This document shows, piece by piece, positions 1 to 5,527 of a DNA stretch of 5,699 bases. The DNA lies in contig JAFQDR010000173.1 of NCBI GenBank assembly GCA_017415945.1, positions 1 to 5,699 on the forward strand, given 5' to 3'. The stretch is from Oscillospiraceae bacterium. GTDB lineage: Bacteria; Bacillota_A; Clostridia; Oscillospirales; Oscillospiraceae. The position numbers were made by a program, and so were the translations under genes. Numbering within the stretch: position 1 is the first letter of the stretch; each line of letters starts with the position of its first letter. Under the pieces are notes generated by a model, which was given only the letters and a program-made list of their open reading frames with translations, ran no database searches and was not told the DNA's origin.

Positions 1-542
1 CTATGACTTTGGGCGAGCGTATCGTTATCATGAAGGACGGCTGGATCCAGCAGATCGGCACTCCTCAGGAAGTATTCGACCACCCCAACAACGTATTCGT
101 TGCAGGCTTCATCGGCATGCCTCAGATGAATCTGTTTGAAGGCAAGCTGAAGAACACCAAGAAGGGCGGCTACTATGTAGAAGTCGGCGGCGCAAAGATC
201 CCCGTCAGCGATGAAATCGCAAGTGGTCTGGCTAAGAAGGGCTACGTTTGGTCCGATGTTCTGGTTGGCATCCGTCCCGAACACATCCTGCTGAAGGCAG
301 AAGGCGAAGACGTTATCCACGGTAAGGTAGACGTTTCCGAAATGATGGGCTCCGAAATCCACCTGCACGTTGCTGCAGCAGGTAAGGACGTTGTTGTTCG
401 CGTTCCCACCGTTGATCTGGCTGCAGGCAACCGCGGCGGCTTCGCATACGGCAGCGACTTTAACTTCACCTTCCGTCCTAACGAGATCCACCTGTTCGAT
501 CCCGCAAGCGAAAGAAATCTGCTGCCTCTGGCAAAGAAGTAA
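1..542 (+). CDS. msmK: Sugar ABC transporter ATP-binding protein, MsmK/UgpC type (C-terminal part, 5' truncated)
   Basis: This is the end of an ATPase that powers carbohydrate import by binding the cytoplasmic loops of MalF/MalG-type permeases. The window opens just after the H-loop: the first readable residues, MTLGERIVIMKDG, match the stretch after the switch histidine in this family. Walker A, Walker B and the LSGGQ signature lie outside the window. Numbering from the Met at base 3, residues 15-47 carry the conserved link (QQIGTP, then GFIGMPQMNLFEG), and residues about 45-175 form the TOBE/OB-fold regulatory domain with the hallmark VGIRPEH at 88-94. The stop is TAA at 540-542, followed by a terminator. 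Codon use is strongly biased (GAA, CTG, GTT), as in the binding-protein gene at 2325, which suggests high expression. Family knowledge: MsmK in streptococci and MsmX in Bacillus serve several sugar transporters. The symbol is by similarity; ugpC or malK naming is also possible. The broad call is secure. Confidence 0.93.
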   Translation, partial: MTLGERIVIMKDGWIQQIGTPQEVFDHPNNVFVAGFIGMPQMNLFEGKLKNTKKGGYYVEVGGAKIPVSDEIASGLAKKGYVWSDVLVGIRPEHILLKAEGEDVIHGKVDVSEMMGSEIHLHVAAAGKDVVVRVPTVDLAAGNRGGFAYGSDFNFTFRPNEIHLFDPASERNLLPLAKK

Positions 543-561
543 TTTCCATCTACATATCATC

Positions 562-591
562 AATCCCACGGCTTTCGCCGTGGGATTTTTT
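562..591 (+). terminator. Rho-independent terminator of the msmK-type gene
   Basis: A perfect 11-bp stem (562-572 with 577-587, AATCCCACGGC against GCCGTGGGATT) closes a TTTC loop and runs into six T residues (586-591). It begins 20 nt after the ATPase stop. Read on the minus strand the loop is GAAA, and the stem is preceded by A residues but not followed by a T run. It may therefore only weakly stop transcripts arriving from the convergent cutC gene, which ends 27 nt to the right. Confidence 0.92.
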
Positions 592-617
592 GTGGTATGG
601 ATGAAAGTGAATTTCGG

Positions 618-1364
618 TTACAGGCTGTGGAGCACCGCTGCTACGTTTGTCACGGTTTCGGTGCTTGTGGTACGGTAAACATCCTCGGGAGGATACAGAC
701 AGCCGCCGAAATGGATATTACGGTTATTCATGGCAGAGCTGTCTCGTGCGGTTTGACCTGCGGACATATGCACCTGATCGCAGCCTGTTTCTTGGATGAC
801 ACGCTCCACATTTCGCAGGCGGATCCCACCTCCGGGAAGCACCTGAATGCGCCCGTCTGCGTAGGCGATCATCTCTCGAATGGTGGGTGCACCCCATGGA
901 ACATCAGATTCCTGCCCGCTGGTGAGCACACGGGTGATACCCAGTTCAATCAAAATGTCGAAGGCTTCCTTCCAATCGGGAACCACATCGATGGCACGGT
1001 GGAATACGGTTTCCTTTCCCGCATCCTGAGTCAGCTTCGCCAAAACCGCAGTGCGCTCTCTGTCGATTCGCCCATCTTCATGCAGAAAGCCGAACACCAA
1101 TCCGTCGGCACCGTTTTCCAAAAGTACCTTGGCATCCTCTACTGCGGTGAGAAACTCCGCTTCCGTGTAGCAGAACCCACCTTCCCGAGGACGTACCATG
1201 GCCATAATGGGGAGGTCGGTTTTCTGCTTGGCCACCCGCAGAGCACCCACTGTTGGTGTCAGTCCACCGTGAAATAAATCGTTGTTCAGCTCTGCACGGT
1301 CTGCGCCACCCTGCCATGCGCGGATCACATCGTCTGCGCTGCCGCAGCAAATTTCCAGTATCAT
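618..1364 (-). CDS. cutC: CutC family protein (copper homeostasis family TIM barrel)
   Basis: The 248-residue product has the usual length of the CutC family and carries its conserved blocks in order: N-terminal MILEICCGS, GGADRAEL (19-26), GGLTPT (33-38), VRPREGGFCY (57-66), GADGLVFGFL (85-94), FHRAID (121-126), RVLTSGQ (145-151), PGGGI (177-181) and VHMSA (198-202). No signal peptide or membrane segment is seen, so it should be cytoplasmic. The start at 1364 is set by AAGGAGG at 1371-1377, 6 nt upstream, and a good promoter lies just behind it. The fold is a TIM barrel. The name comes from a copper-sensitivity phenotype in E. coli, but that phenotype has been attributed to the MicL small RNA encoded at the 3' end of E. 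coli cutC, so the biochemical role is unsettled. Nothing nearby points to copper, and the gene converges on the ATPase and diverges from the CBM9-like gene. Family assignment is secure; function is not. Confidence 0.95.
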   Translation of the reverse strand: MILEICCGSADDVIRAWQGGADRAELNNDLFHGGLTPTVGALRVAKQKTDLPIMAMVRPREGGFCYTEAEFLTAVEDAKVLLENGADGLVFGFLHEDGRIDRERTAVLAKLTQDAGKETVFHRAIDVVPDWKEAFDILIELGITRVLTSGQESDVPWGAPTIREMIAYADGRIQVLPGGGIRLRNVERVIQETGCDQVHMSAGQTARDSSAMNNRNIHFGGCLYPPEDVYRTTSTETVTNVAAVLHSL

Positions 1365-1395
1365 AGAAATCCTCCTTTATTCATCTTCTGATCAA

Positions 1396-1424
1396 ATTAT
1401 AATATAGGAAAGGGGATAGGGCAA
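1396..1424 (-). promoter_or_regulatory. Sigma-A promoter for cutC
   Basis: On the minus strand a consensus -10 TATAAT (1396-1401) sits 17 bp from a 4/6 match to the -35, TTGCCC (1419-1424). Predicted initiation is near 1388-1390, giving a leader of about 25 nt with the cutC ribosome binding site at 1371-1377. Confidence 0.75.
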
Positions 1425-1439
1425 GAGGTCTGTGGGTTC

Positions 1440-1469
1440 TTGTCAATATGCCATGTGCCGTGATAAACT
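1440..1469 (+). promoter_or_regulatory. Probable promoter for the CBM9-like gene
   Basis: TTGTCA (1440-1445) matches five of six -35 positions. TAAACT (1464-1469) matches four of six -10 positions, is preceded by TG at 1461-1462 in extended -10 position, and lies 18 bp away. The start of transcription would be near 1476, leaving a leader of about 25 nt before the ATG at 1500. It is weaker than the opposing cutC promoter; the two -35 boxes are 15 bp apart. Confidence 0.55.
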
Positions 1470-1499
1470 GAATATACCAAATACCTGTGAGGTGCAACC

Positions 1500-2096
1500 A
1501 TGATGAATGACTATAAGATTTTATATCAGTCCGTACCCAATTGGGATGCGGTGCCCGGTGTGGAACTGCGGCATACGGGCTGGCTGGGAGAATGCCCTGT
1601 TCGTGCATGGGCGAAGCTCTGTCGGGATGACGCGGCTTTTTGGGTGCGTATGGAGGCAGAGGAAGCTCCCATTCGCGCTACGCTTACAGAGCCTCTGGAT
1701 GAGGTGTACCGTGACAGCTGTCTGGAGTTTTTCCTTGCTCCCGACCCTGACGATGCACGATATTTGAACTTCGAATGGAATCCTCTGGGGAATCTGTATT
1801 TGGGCTTTGGCAGCACCCGCCCCACCAGAGTACGGCAGATCGTAGGGGATAAAAATGAGCTGTTCCGCCCCGAGCCCCATTTCACCGAAGGCGGGTGGGG
1901 GATCGTGTTCTGCATTCCCTATGATTTTATCCGCAATTACTTCCCTGATTTTGAGCCCAGCGGGGAAATGGCGGGGAATTTCTATAAGTGCGGGGACGAA
2001 ACGGAATTTCCGCACTACCTCTCTTGGATGCCAATGAGCACGGATACTCCCGATTTCCATCGAAGACAGGATTTTGGCAGACTGTTTTTCGAATAA
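1500..2096 (+). CDS. Carbohydrate-binding family 9-like (CBM9/DOMON-type) domain protein
   Basis: The 198-residue protein consists almost entirely of one CBM9-like beta-sandwich domain. Typical blocks visible are DEVYRDSCLEFFL (67-79), YLNFEWNPLGNLYLGFG (88-104), WGIVFCIPYDFI (133-144), GNFYKCGDETEFPHYLSWMP (159-178) and the C-terminal FHRRQDFGRLFFE (186-198). The family is linked with sugar or glycoside binding, often attached to secreted glycanases. Here there is no signal peptide, lipobox, membrane segment or catalytic domain, so the protein appears cytoplasmic and single-domain. GAGGTG at 1489-1494 is 5 nt from the ATG at 1500 and 8 nt from a second in-frame ATG at 1503, so the true start could be either. 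Glutamate codons are a mix of GAA and GAG, unlike the flanking highly biased transporter gene, suggesting modest expression. Its position before the sugar transporter suggests a role with the same carbohydrate, but that is inference. No terminator follows it. Confidence 0.82.
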   Translation: MMNDYKILYQSVPNWDAVPGVELRHTGWLGECPVRAWAKLCRDDAAFWVRMEAEEAPIRATLTEPLDEVYRDSCLEFFLAPDPDDARYLNFEWNPLGNLYLGFGSTRPTRVRQIVGDKNELFRPEPHFTEGGWGIVFCIPYDFIRNYFPDFEPSGEMAGNFYKCGDETEFPHYLSWMPMSTDTPDFHRRQDFGRLFFE

Positions 2097-2110
2097 AAAA
2101 ACAACACTGT

Positions 2111-2163
2111 GTTTGTGAATGTTTTATAAAAAATGCAAATCTGGTTTGAAGACGTTTATAAAA
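2111..2163 (+). repeat. Two imperfect tandem direct repeats upstream of the transporter promoter
   Basis: Copy 1 (2111-2131) and copy 2 (2144-2163) both read GTTTG, five variable bases, then GTTT(T)ATAAAA. Copy 1 has one extra T. The copies start 33 bp apart, close to three helical turns, and copy 2 ends one base before the -35 box. Arrangement and position suit a regulator binding site or A/T-rich upstream element. A short palindrome (AACAC-T-GTGTT, 2103-2113) overlaps the start of copy 1. Confidence 0.6.
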
Positions 2164-2164
2164 G

Positions 2165-2193
2165 TTGACATCTAACTCCAAATGGTGTAGAAT
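2165..2193 (+). promoter_or_regulatory. Strong sigma-A promoter for the sugar transporter operon
   Basis: A perfect -35 TTGACA (2165-2170) and a 5/6 -10 TAGAAT (2188-2193) are separated by exactly 17 bp. Initiation is expected near 2200, about 125 nt before the binding-protein start codon. The tandem repeats at 2111-2163 abut it upstream. It is the best promoter in the window and should drive at least the binding-protein gene. Confidence 0.85.
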
Positions 2194-2199
2194 CAAACA

Positions 2200-2324
2200 T
2201 GTAATGAACTTTCTGTGAACGGGCTGCATTCTTTGTAAGTTTCGTCATGGAAAGGGGAAAGTGTCGAACCGATTTTTCGGGGAGACGGGAAAAACAATAA
2301 ATCCAATAGGAGGAGAAAACAAAA
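2200..2324 (+). promoter_or_regulatory. Long 5' leader of the binding-protein mRNA with a small hairpin
   Basis: The predicted untranslated leader is about 125 nt. The clearest structure is GTC (2263-2265) pairing with GAC (2284-2286) around a symmetric purine 3x3 loop (GAA against GGA), capped by CCGA-TTTT-TCGG (2269-2280). The ribosome binding site (AGGAGG at 2308-2313) lies outside it and appears free. I recognise no riboswitch class and no terminator in the leader. Confidence 0.4.
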
Positions 2325-3569
2325 ATGAAGAAATTTTTGGCACTGATTCTTGCGCTCGTTCTGTGCTTCTCTCTGGTCGCTTGTGGCGGCGGCGAAGATG
2401 CATCCGGCGAAGCTGAAGGCGTCACCGTTACTCTGATTGCTGCTCAGTACGGCACCCAGACCGCTGACTGGTGGAAGGGCTTTGAAGAAAAGTTCGAAGC
2501 TGCTAACGAAGGCATCGATCTGGTTGTTGACGTTGTTTCCTGGAACGACATCTACACCGTTGTGAACACTCGTCTGGCTAACAACGAAGCTCCCGACCTG
2601 CTGAACATCGACGTATTCGCTGACTATCAGGCAGAAGACCTGCTGCTGCCCGCAGAAGAATGGGTAAGCGAAGCAACCTACGCTAAATTCTATCCCCAGT
2701 TCCTGGAACAGTCCGTTGTTGACGGCACCGTTTGGGCAGTTCCCGACCTGGCATCCGCTCGCGCAATGTACTACAATGCTGACATCCTGGAAGCTGCAGG
2801 CGTTGAAGTTCCCACCACTTGGGCAGAACTGAAGGCAGCTTGCGAAGCTATCAAGGCTTACGACGCAGACATCTACCCCTGGGGCATCGACATGACCACT
2901 GACGAAGGCCAGGCTGCATTCGCATACTATGCATGGACCAACGGCGGCGGCTTTGTTGACGCAAACGGCAACTGGACTCTGAACAGCGCTGAAAACGTAG
3001 AAGCTGTTGAATTCTCCACCGGTCTGGTAGCAGCAGGTCTGACCAACTCCGACCCCGCTACCGAAACTCGTTATGACCTGCAGGACCTGTTCGCAGCAGG
3101 CAAGCTGGCTATGATGATCGGCCCCAACCAGATCTCCAAGTACGTTACCGACTCCGGCAACGACATTAACTTCGGTATCGCTTCTCTGCCCGCAAACGAA
3201 GGCAAGGAAACCTCCTCCGTAGGCGTTATGGACCGCTTCATGTGCTTCGCTGAAGAAGGCCGTTCCGAAGAAGAACTGGCAGCTATCACCACCGTTATCG
3301 ACGCTTTCTATGATGACGAACCCTACGCAGAATGGGTTATCATGGAAGACTTCCTGCCCGCTACCTCCACCGGCGGCCAGATCATGGCTGAAGCTGATCC
3401 CAATGCAGCATCCTGGATCGACGTTGTCGGCTCCGCTCAGTTCTACCCCACCGCTAAGGCAGAATGGGCAGACGTAAAGCAGGGCGTTATCAACGTTCAG
3501 CAGCAGGTTCTGCAGGGCGGCAACGCTCAGGAACTGCTGGATGCACTGCAGCAGCAGATCGCAGGCTAA
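2325..3569 (+). CDS. Carbohydrate ABC transporter substrate-binding lipoprotein (family 1 SBP)
   Basis: The 414-residue product begins with a lipoprotein signal peptide: MKK, a hydrophobic core, then the lipobox LVAC with Cys20 as the predicted lipid-modified residue, followed by a Gly/Glu-rich linker. The rest matches the family 1 (MalE-like) sugar-binding fold. VTLIAAQYG near 35-43 is the first strand, residues 89-100 (APDLLNIDVFAD) and 147-156 (AMYYNADILE) are typical conserved segments, and LFAAGKLAMMIGP (255-267) matches the family motif. The mature protein is acidic. AGGAGG at 2308-2313 with 11 nt spacing fixes the start. The gene leads an operon with two permeases but no ATPase. Glutamate is encoded essentially only by GAA and codon choice is highly biased, fitting an abundant surface protein. 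It should sit on the outer face of the membrane and deliver a mono- or oligosaccharide to the permeases; the ligand cannot be named from sequence. Length is normal and no defect is seen. Confidence 0.93.
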   Translation: MKKFLALILALVLCFSLVACGGGEDASGEAEGVTVTLIAAQYGTQTADWWKGFEEKFEAANEGIDLVVDVVSWNDIYTVVNTRLANNEAPDLLNIDVFADYQAEDLLLPAEEWVSEATYAKFYPQFLEQSVVDGTVWAVPDLASARAMYYNADILEAAGVEVPTTWAELKAACEAIKAYDADIYPWGIDMTTDEGQAAFAYYAWTNGGGFVDANGNWTLNSAENVEAVEFSTGLVAAGLTNSDPATETRYDLQDLFAAGKLAMMIGPNQISKYVTDSGNDINFGIASLPANEGKETSSVGVMDRFMCFAEEGRSEEELAAITTVIDAFYDDEPYAEWVIMEDFLPATSTGGQIMAEADPNAASWIDVVGSAQFYPTAKAEWADVKQGVINVQQQVLQGGNAQELLDALQQQIAG

Positions 3570-3593
3570 TATGTAATTTCTGAATTACATATT
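3568..3593 (+). other. A/T-rich 11-bp hairpin overlapping the binding-protein stop codon
   Basis: AATATGTAATT (3568-3578) pairs perfectly with AATTACATATT (3583-3593) around a TCTG loop. It starts inside the TAA stop codon and is not followed by a T run, so it is not a classical terminator. A 3' stabilising element for the upstream cistron is a reasonable inference. Confidence 0.7.
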
Positions 3594-3611
3594 GACTTAC
3601 TAAGAAAAAAA

Positions 3612-3642
3612 GGGGCCGAGTCATTATGGCTCGGCCCTCTTT
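3612..3642 (+). terminator. Partial (leaky) terminator between binding-protein and permease genes
   Basis: GGGCCGAG (3613-3620) pairs with CTCGGCCC (3630-3637), extended by G-T wobbles at both ends and an inner C-G pair to about 11 bp, with an ATTAT loop (3623-3627). It is preceded by seven A residues, but the following tract is only CTCTTTG. The strong stem with a poor T tract suggests incomplete termination, which would leave the permeases expressed at a lower level than the binding protein. Confidence 0.7.
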
Positions 3643-3647
3643 GCAAA

Positions 3648-3696
3648 GCAGCTATCTTCAAAGCTCGGTTGGCTTGCGTGCTTTGAAGGTGGCTGC
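3648..3696 (+). other. 17-bp hairpin immediately upstream of the permease ribosome binding site
   Basis: GCAGCTATCTTCAAAGC (3648-3664) can pair without interruption with GCTTTGAAGGTGGCTGC (3680-3696), including two G-U wobbles at T3653/G3691 and T3655/G3689, around a 15-nt loop (3665-3679). The core CTTCAAAGC/GCTTTGAAG is perfect. The hairpin ends 17 nt before the ribosome binding site at 3714-3720. It could be an RNA processing or stability element or a protein-binding site. It matches no named RNA family known to me. Confidence 0.65.
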
Positions 3697-3713
3697 AAAC
3701 AACAAATCATCAA

Positions 3714-3720
3714 GGGAGGT
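3714..3720 (+). promoter_or_regulatory. Ribosome binding site that fixes the GTG start of the first permease
   Basis: GGGAGGT, with GGAGG at 3715-3719, is 7 nt upstream of GTG at 3727. The next in-frame ATG is at 3790, inside the first membrane segment and without such a site, so the GTG is the likely start. Confidence 0.85.
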
Positions 3721-3726
3721 CACGGC

Positions 3727-4608
3727 GTGAAAAGAAGAACGCTTCAAAAGGCAGAGCCTTATTTGTGGATTCTGCCCAGTATCATCTTGATGGCAACATT
3801 CATCATTGTTCCCATCTTTTATGTATTTCGTATGGCATTCAGCCAGGTTACCAAGACCGGTAAAATCAAAGGCTTTAACGGGATTGACAACTTCCTGAGT
3901 GTTATCGATAACCCCGCTTTCAGTGTTGTTCTCCGCAATACCATTGTATGGACCGTAGTGGTCGTTGTAGTTTCCACTGTACTGGGCTTTATTCTGGCAC
4001 TGCTGCTGAATAACCAGTTCAAGGGCCGTAAGATCGCCCGTGCAATCGTGGTCTTCCCCTGGGCAACCACTCTGGTCATTCAGGCAAGCGTATGGAAGTT
4101 CATCATCGACACTGACTACGGCGCACTGAATACCCTGCTCAAGACTCTGGGCATTATCAGCACCAATATTAACTGGACACCCACACCCACGGCATTCTTT
4201 ATTTGGGAAATGGCCTGTGGTATCTTCGTTACCATTCCCTTTGTTTGCTTTACCGTTCTTTCCGGTTTGCAGAGCATCGACGCCTCTCTGTACGAGGCTG
4301 CTACCGTGGACGGTGCAAACTACTGGCAGAAGCTGTTCCATATTACCATTCCTCTGGTCAAGCCCAGTCTGACGGTTTCCACTGTTCTGAATATTATTTA
4401 CGTATTCAACTCTTTCCCCATCGTTTGGACCATCACCAAGGGCGACCCCGCAAACATGACCGACACCCTTGTTACCTACCTGTATAAGCTTGCCTTCTAC
4501 AATGGCCGTCAGGGCGAAGCCGCTGCCGTATCCGTCATTGGCTTCCTGATCCTGTTGGTATGCGCCAGCGTCTACATGGTATCCACATTGAAGAAAGGAG
4601 ACCAATGA
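3727..4608 (+). CDS. Carbohydrate ABC transporter permease, MalF type
   Basis: The 293-residue membrane protein forms half of the import channel. It has a basic N-terminus (MKRRTLQK), a first membrane helix at about 12-37, and further hydrophobic segments at about 68-95, 105-125, 157-180, 212-235 and 264-287, giving six helices. The cytoplasmic coupling loop that docks the ATPase carries the EAA motif: E190-A-A, D195-G196, then I206-T-I-P209, with LVKP following. It starts with GTG behind a strong ribosome binding site. It lies 157 nt after the binding-protein gene across three hairpins, and its stop overlaps the start of the next permease (ATGA). MalF proteins of the E. coli type have extra N-terminal helices; this shorter form is the usual one in Firmicute sugar transporters. 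Substrate unknown. Large open frames on the opposite strand here are mirror artefacts of hydrophobic coding sequence. Confidence 0.95.
   Translation: MKRRTLQKAEPYLWILPSIILMATFIIVPIFYVFRMAFSQVTKTGKIKGFNGIDNFLSVIDNPAFSVVLRNTIVWTVVVVVVSTVLGFILALLLNNQFKGRKIARAIVVFPWATTLVIQASVWKFIIDTDYGALNTLLKTLGIISTNINWTPTPTAFFIWEMACGIFVTIPFVCFTVLSGLQSIDASLYEAATVDGANYWQKLFHITIPLVKPSLTVSTVLNIIYVFNSFPIVWTITKGDPANMTDTLVTYLYKLAFYNGRQGEAAAVSVIGFLILLVCASVYMVSTLKKGDQ
4594..4600 (+). promoter_or_regulatory. Ribosome binding site for the second permease
   Basis: AAAGGAG lies inside the end of the first permease gene. It is 4 nt from the ATG at 4605, which overlaps the upstream TGA stop, and 10 nt from a second in-frame ATG at 4611. 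Both are usable. The four-base ATGA overlap favours 4605 and translational coupling, while spacing does not exclude 4611. Confidence 0.75.
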
Positions 4609-5471
4609 TCATGACTGAATCTGCTCTGCGTAAGCCTGTCTCCATCAAGAATGTTATTTTGAAGATGCTGCTGTACTTCGTGGTCATCGACATCTGCATT
4701 CTGATCCTGTATCCTTACTTCGTTATGTTCTGCACCGCATTGAAGAGCCGTACGGAAATCTTCTCTATGAATGGCACGGTTCTTCCCGTTGACCCCATCT
4801 GGTCTAACTTTGCCGATATTTGGTCCCGTGCACCTATGGGTCAGTATATGCTGAACTCTCTGCTGGTTGCAGGTGGCTCCACTCTTATTGCGATGCTCTG
4901 CGGCATCCCTGCTGCATACGCCTTGTCTCGAATGCAGTTTAAGGGACAGACTGCTTTCCTTGGGTTCATCATCGTATCTCAGATGTTTGCTCCCGTTGTT
5001 CTGCTGATCGGTATTTACAAGATCATGTCCATCTTTGGTCTGACCAATAAGATTCTGGGTCTGGTCTTCATCAATGCCGCATTCAATCAGGCATTTACCA
5101 TTTGGCTGCTGCGCGGCACCTTCCTCAGCATTTCTCCCGAAATGGAACAGGCTGCAACCATTGACGGCTGCAACCGTGTACAGGCACTGATCCGCGTGCT
5201 GCTGCCCGTAGCTGCTCCCGGTATCGTTACCACCTTGATCTTCATTTTCATCAATGCATGGAACGAATACACCGTTGCACTGTGTCTGATCTCCACCGAT
5301 ACGCTGAAGCCCTTGACTGTTGGTATCAACATCTTCAACGGCTACAATATTATCGAATGGCAGTACCTGTTTGCAGCATCTATCTTCGCCATTATGCCTG
5401 TTGTTATCATGTTCATGGGCATTGAAAAGCATCTGGTATCCGGTCTGACCTCCGGCGGCGTAAAGGGTTAA
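4605..5471 (+). CDS. Carbohydrate ABC transporter permease, MalG type
   Basis: From ATG 4605 the protein has 288 residues (286 if translation starts at 4611). An upstream in-frame ATG at 4560 would add 15 polar residues encoded within the previous gene and has no ribosome binding site, so it is rejected. Hydrophobic segments at about 20-45, 83-107, 116-143, 150-172, 204-228 and 252-274 give the expected six helices. The ATPase-docking loop near 178-205 reads PEMEQAATIDG, then V198-L-L-P201; the first EAA position is Gln182 rather than Glu, with Glu at 181. The C-terminus ends LVSGLTSGGVKG, typical of this family, where the tail contacts the ATPase. It pairs with the MalF-type permease to form the channel and is followed by a strong terminator, so it is the last gene of the operon. 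Confidence 0.95.
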   Translation: MIMTESALRKPVSIKNVILKMLLYFVVIDICILILYPYFVMFCTALKSRTEIFSMNGTVLPVDPIWSNFADIWSRAPMGQYMLNSLLVAGGSTLIAMLCGIPAAYALSRMQFKGQTAFLGFIIVSQMFAPVVLLIGIYKIMSIFGLTNKILGLVFINAAFNQAFTIWLLRGTFLSISPEMEQAATIDGCNRVQALIRVLLPVAAPGIVTTLIFIFINAWNEYTVALCLISTDTLKPLTVGINIFNGYNIIEWQYLFAASIFAIMPVVIMFMGIEKHLVSGLTSGGVKG

Positions 5472-5487
5472 TCATTGCAAGCCAAAT

Positions 5488-5522
5488 AAAATCTCGTGTA
5501 CTTCGGTACACGAGATTTTTTT
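5488..5522 (+). terminator. Strong Rho-independent terminator of the transporter operon
   Basis: A 14-bp perfect stem (5488-5501 with 5506-5519, core CTCGTGTAC/GTACACGAG) is capped by the very stable C(TTCG)G tetraloop and runs into seven T residues (5516-5522). It begins 16 nt after the permease stop. Confidence 0.95.
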
Positions 5523-5527
5523 ATATG

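Noticed and set aside
597..1277. 226-codon plus-strand open frame opposite cutC
   Set aside because: No ribosome binding site or recognisable domain, while the minus strand encodes a complete CutC with promoter and ribosome binding site.
1521..2060. Minus-strand open frame opposite the CBM9-like gene
   Set aside because: The plus-strand protein matches a known domain over its full length; the antisense product shows none and has no start signals.
2149..2163. Possible CcpA catabolite-repression (cre) site around TGAAGACGTTTATA
   Set aside because: It has the central CG but misses key positions of the cre consensus and is not palindromic enough; the direct-repeat description fits better.
2247..2300. 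17-codon upstream open frame (ATG to TAA) in the binding-protein leader, as a possible leader peptide
   Set aside because: No ribosome binding site precedes it, no run of regulatory codons is present, and no attenuator hairpin follows. It ends just before the real ribosome binding site but looks like chance.
3612..3670. Mutually exclusive pairing (antiterminator) between CCGAG at 3616-3620 and CTCGG at 3664-3668
   Set aside because: Only five Watson-Crick pairs plus wobbles, far weaker than either local hairpin; no riboswitch-like architecture is supported.
3658..4605. Long minus-strand open frame (315 codons) opposite the MalF-type permease
   Set aside because: It mirrors the real permease, whose protein has full family features. 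The antisense product is polar, rich in Asn, Gln, Asp, Gly and Cys, with no recognisable domain, as expected from the complement of hydrophobic codons.
4572..5432. Long minus-strand open frame (286 codons) opposite the MalG-type permease
   Set aside because: Same artefact: a low-complexity polar translation with no family match, opposite a clear membrane protein with an EAA loop.
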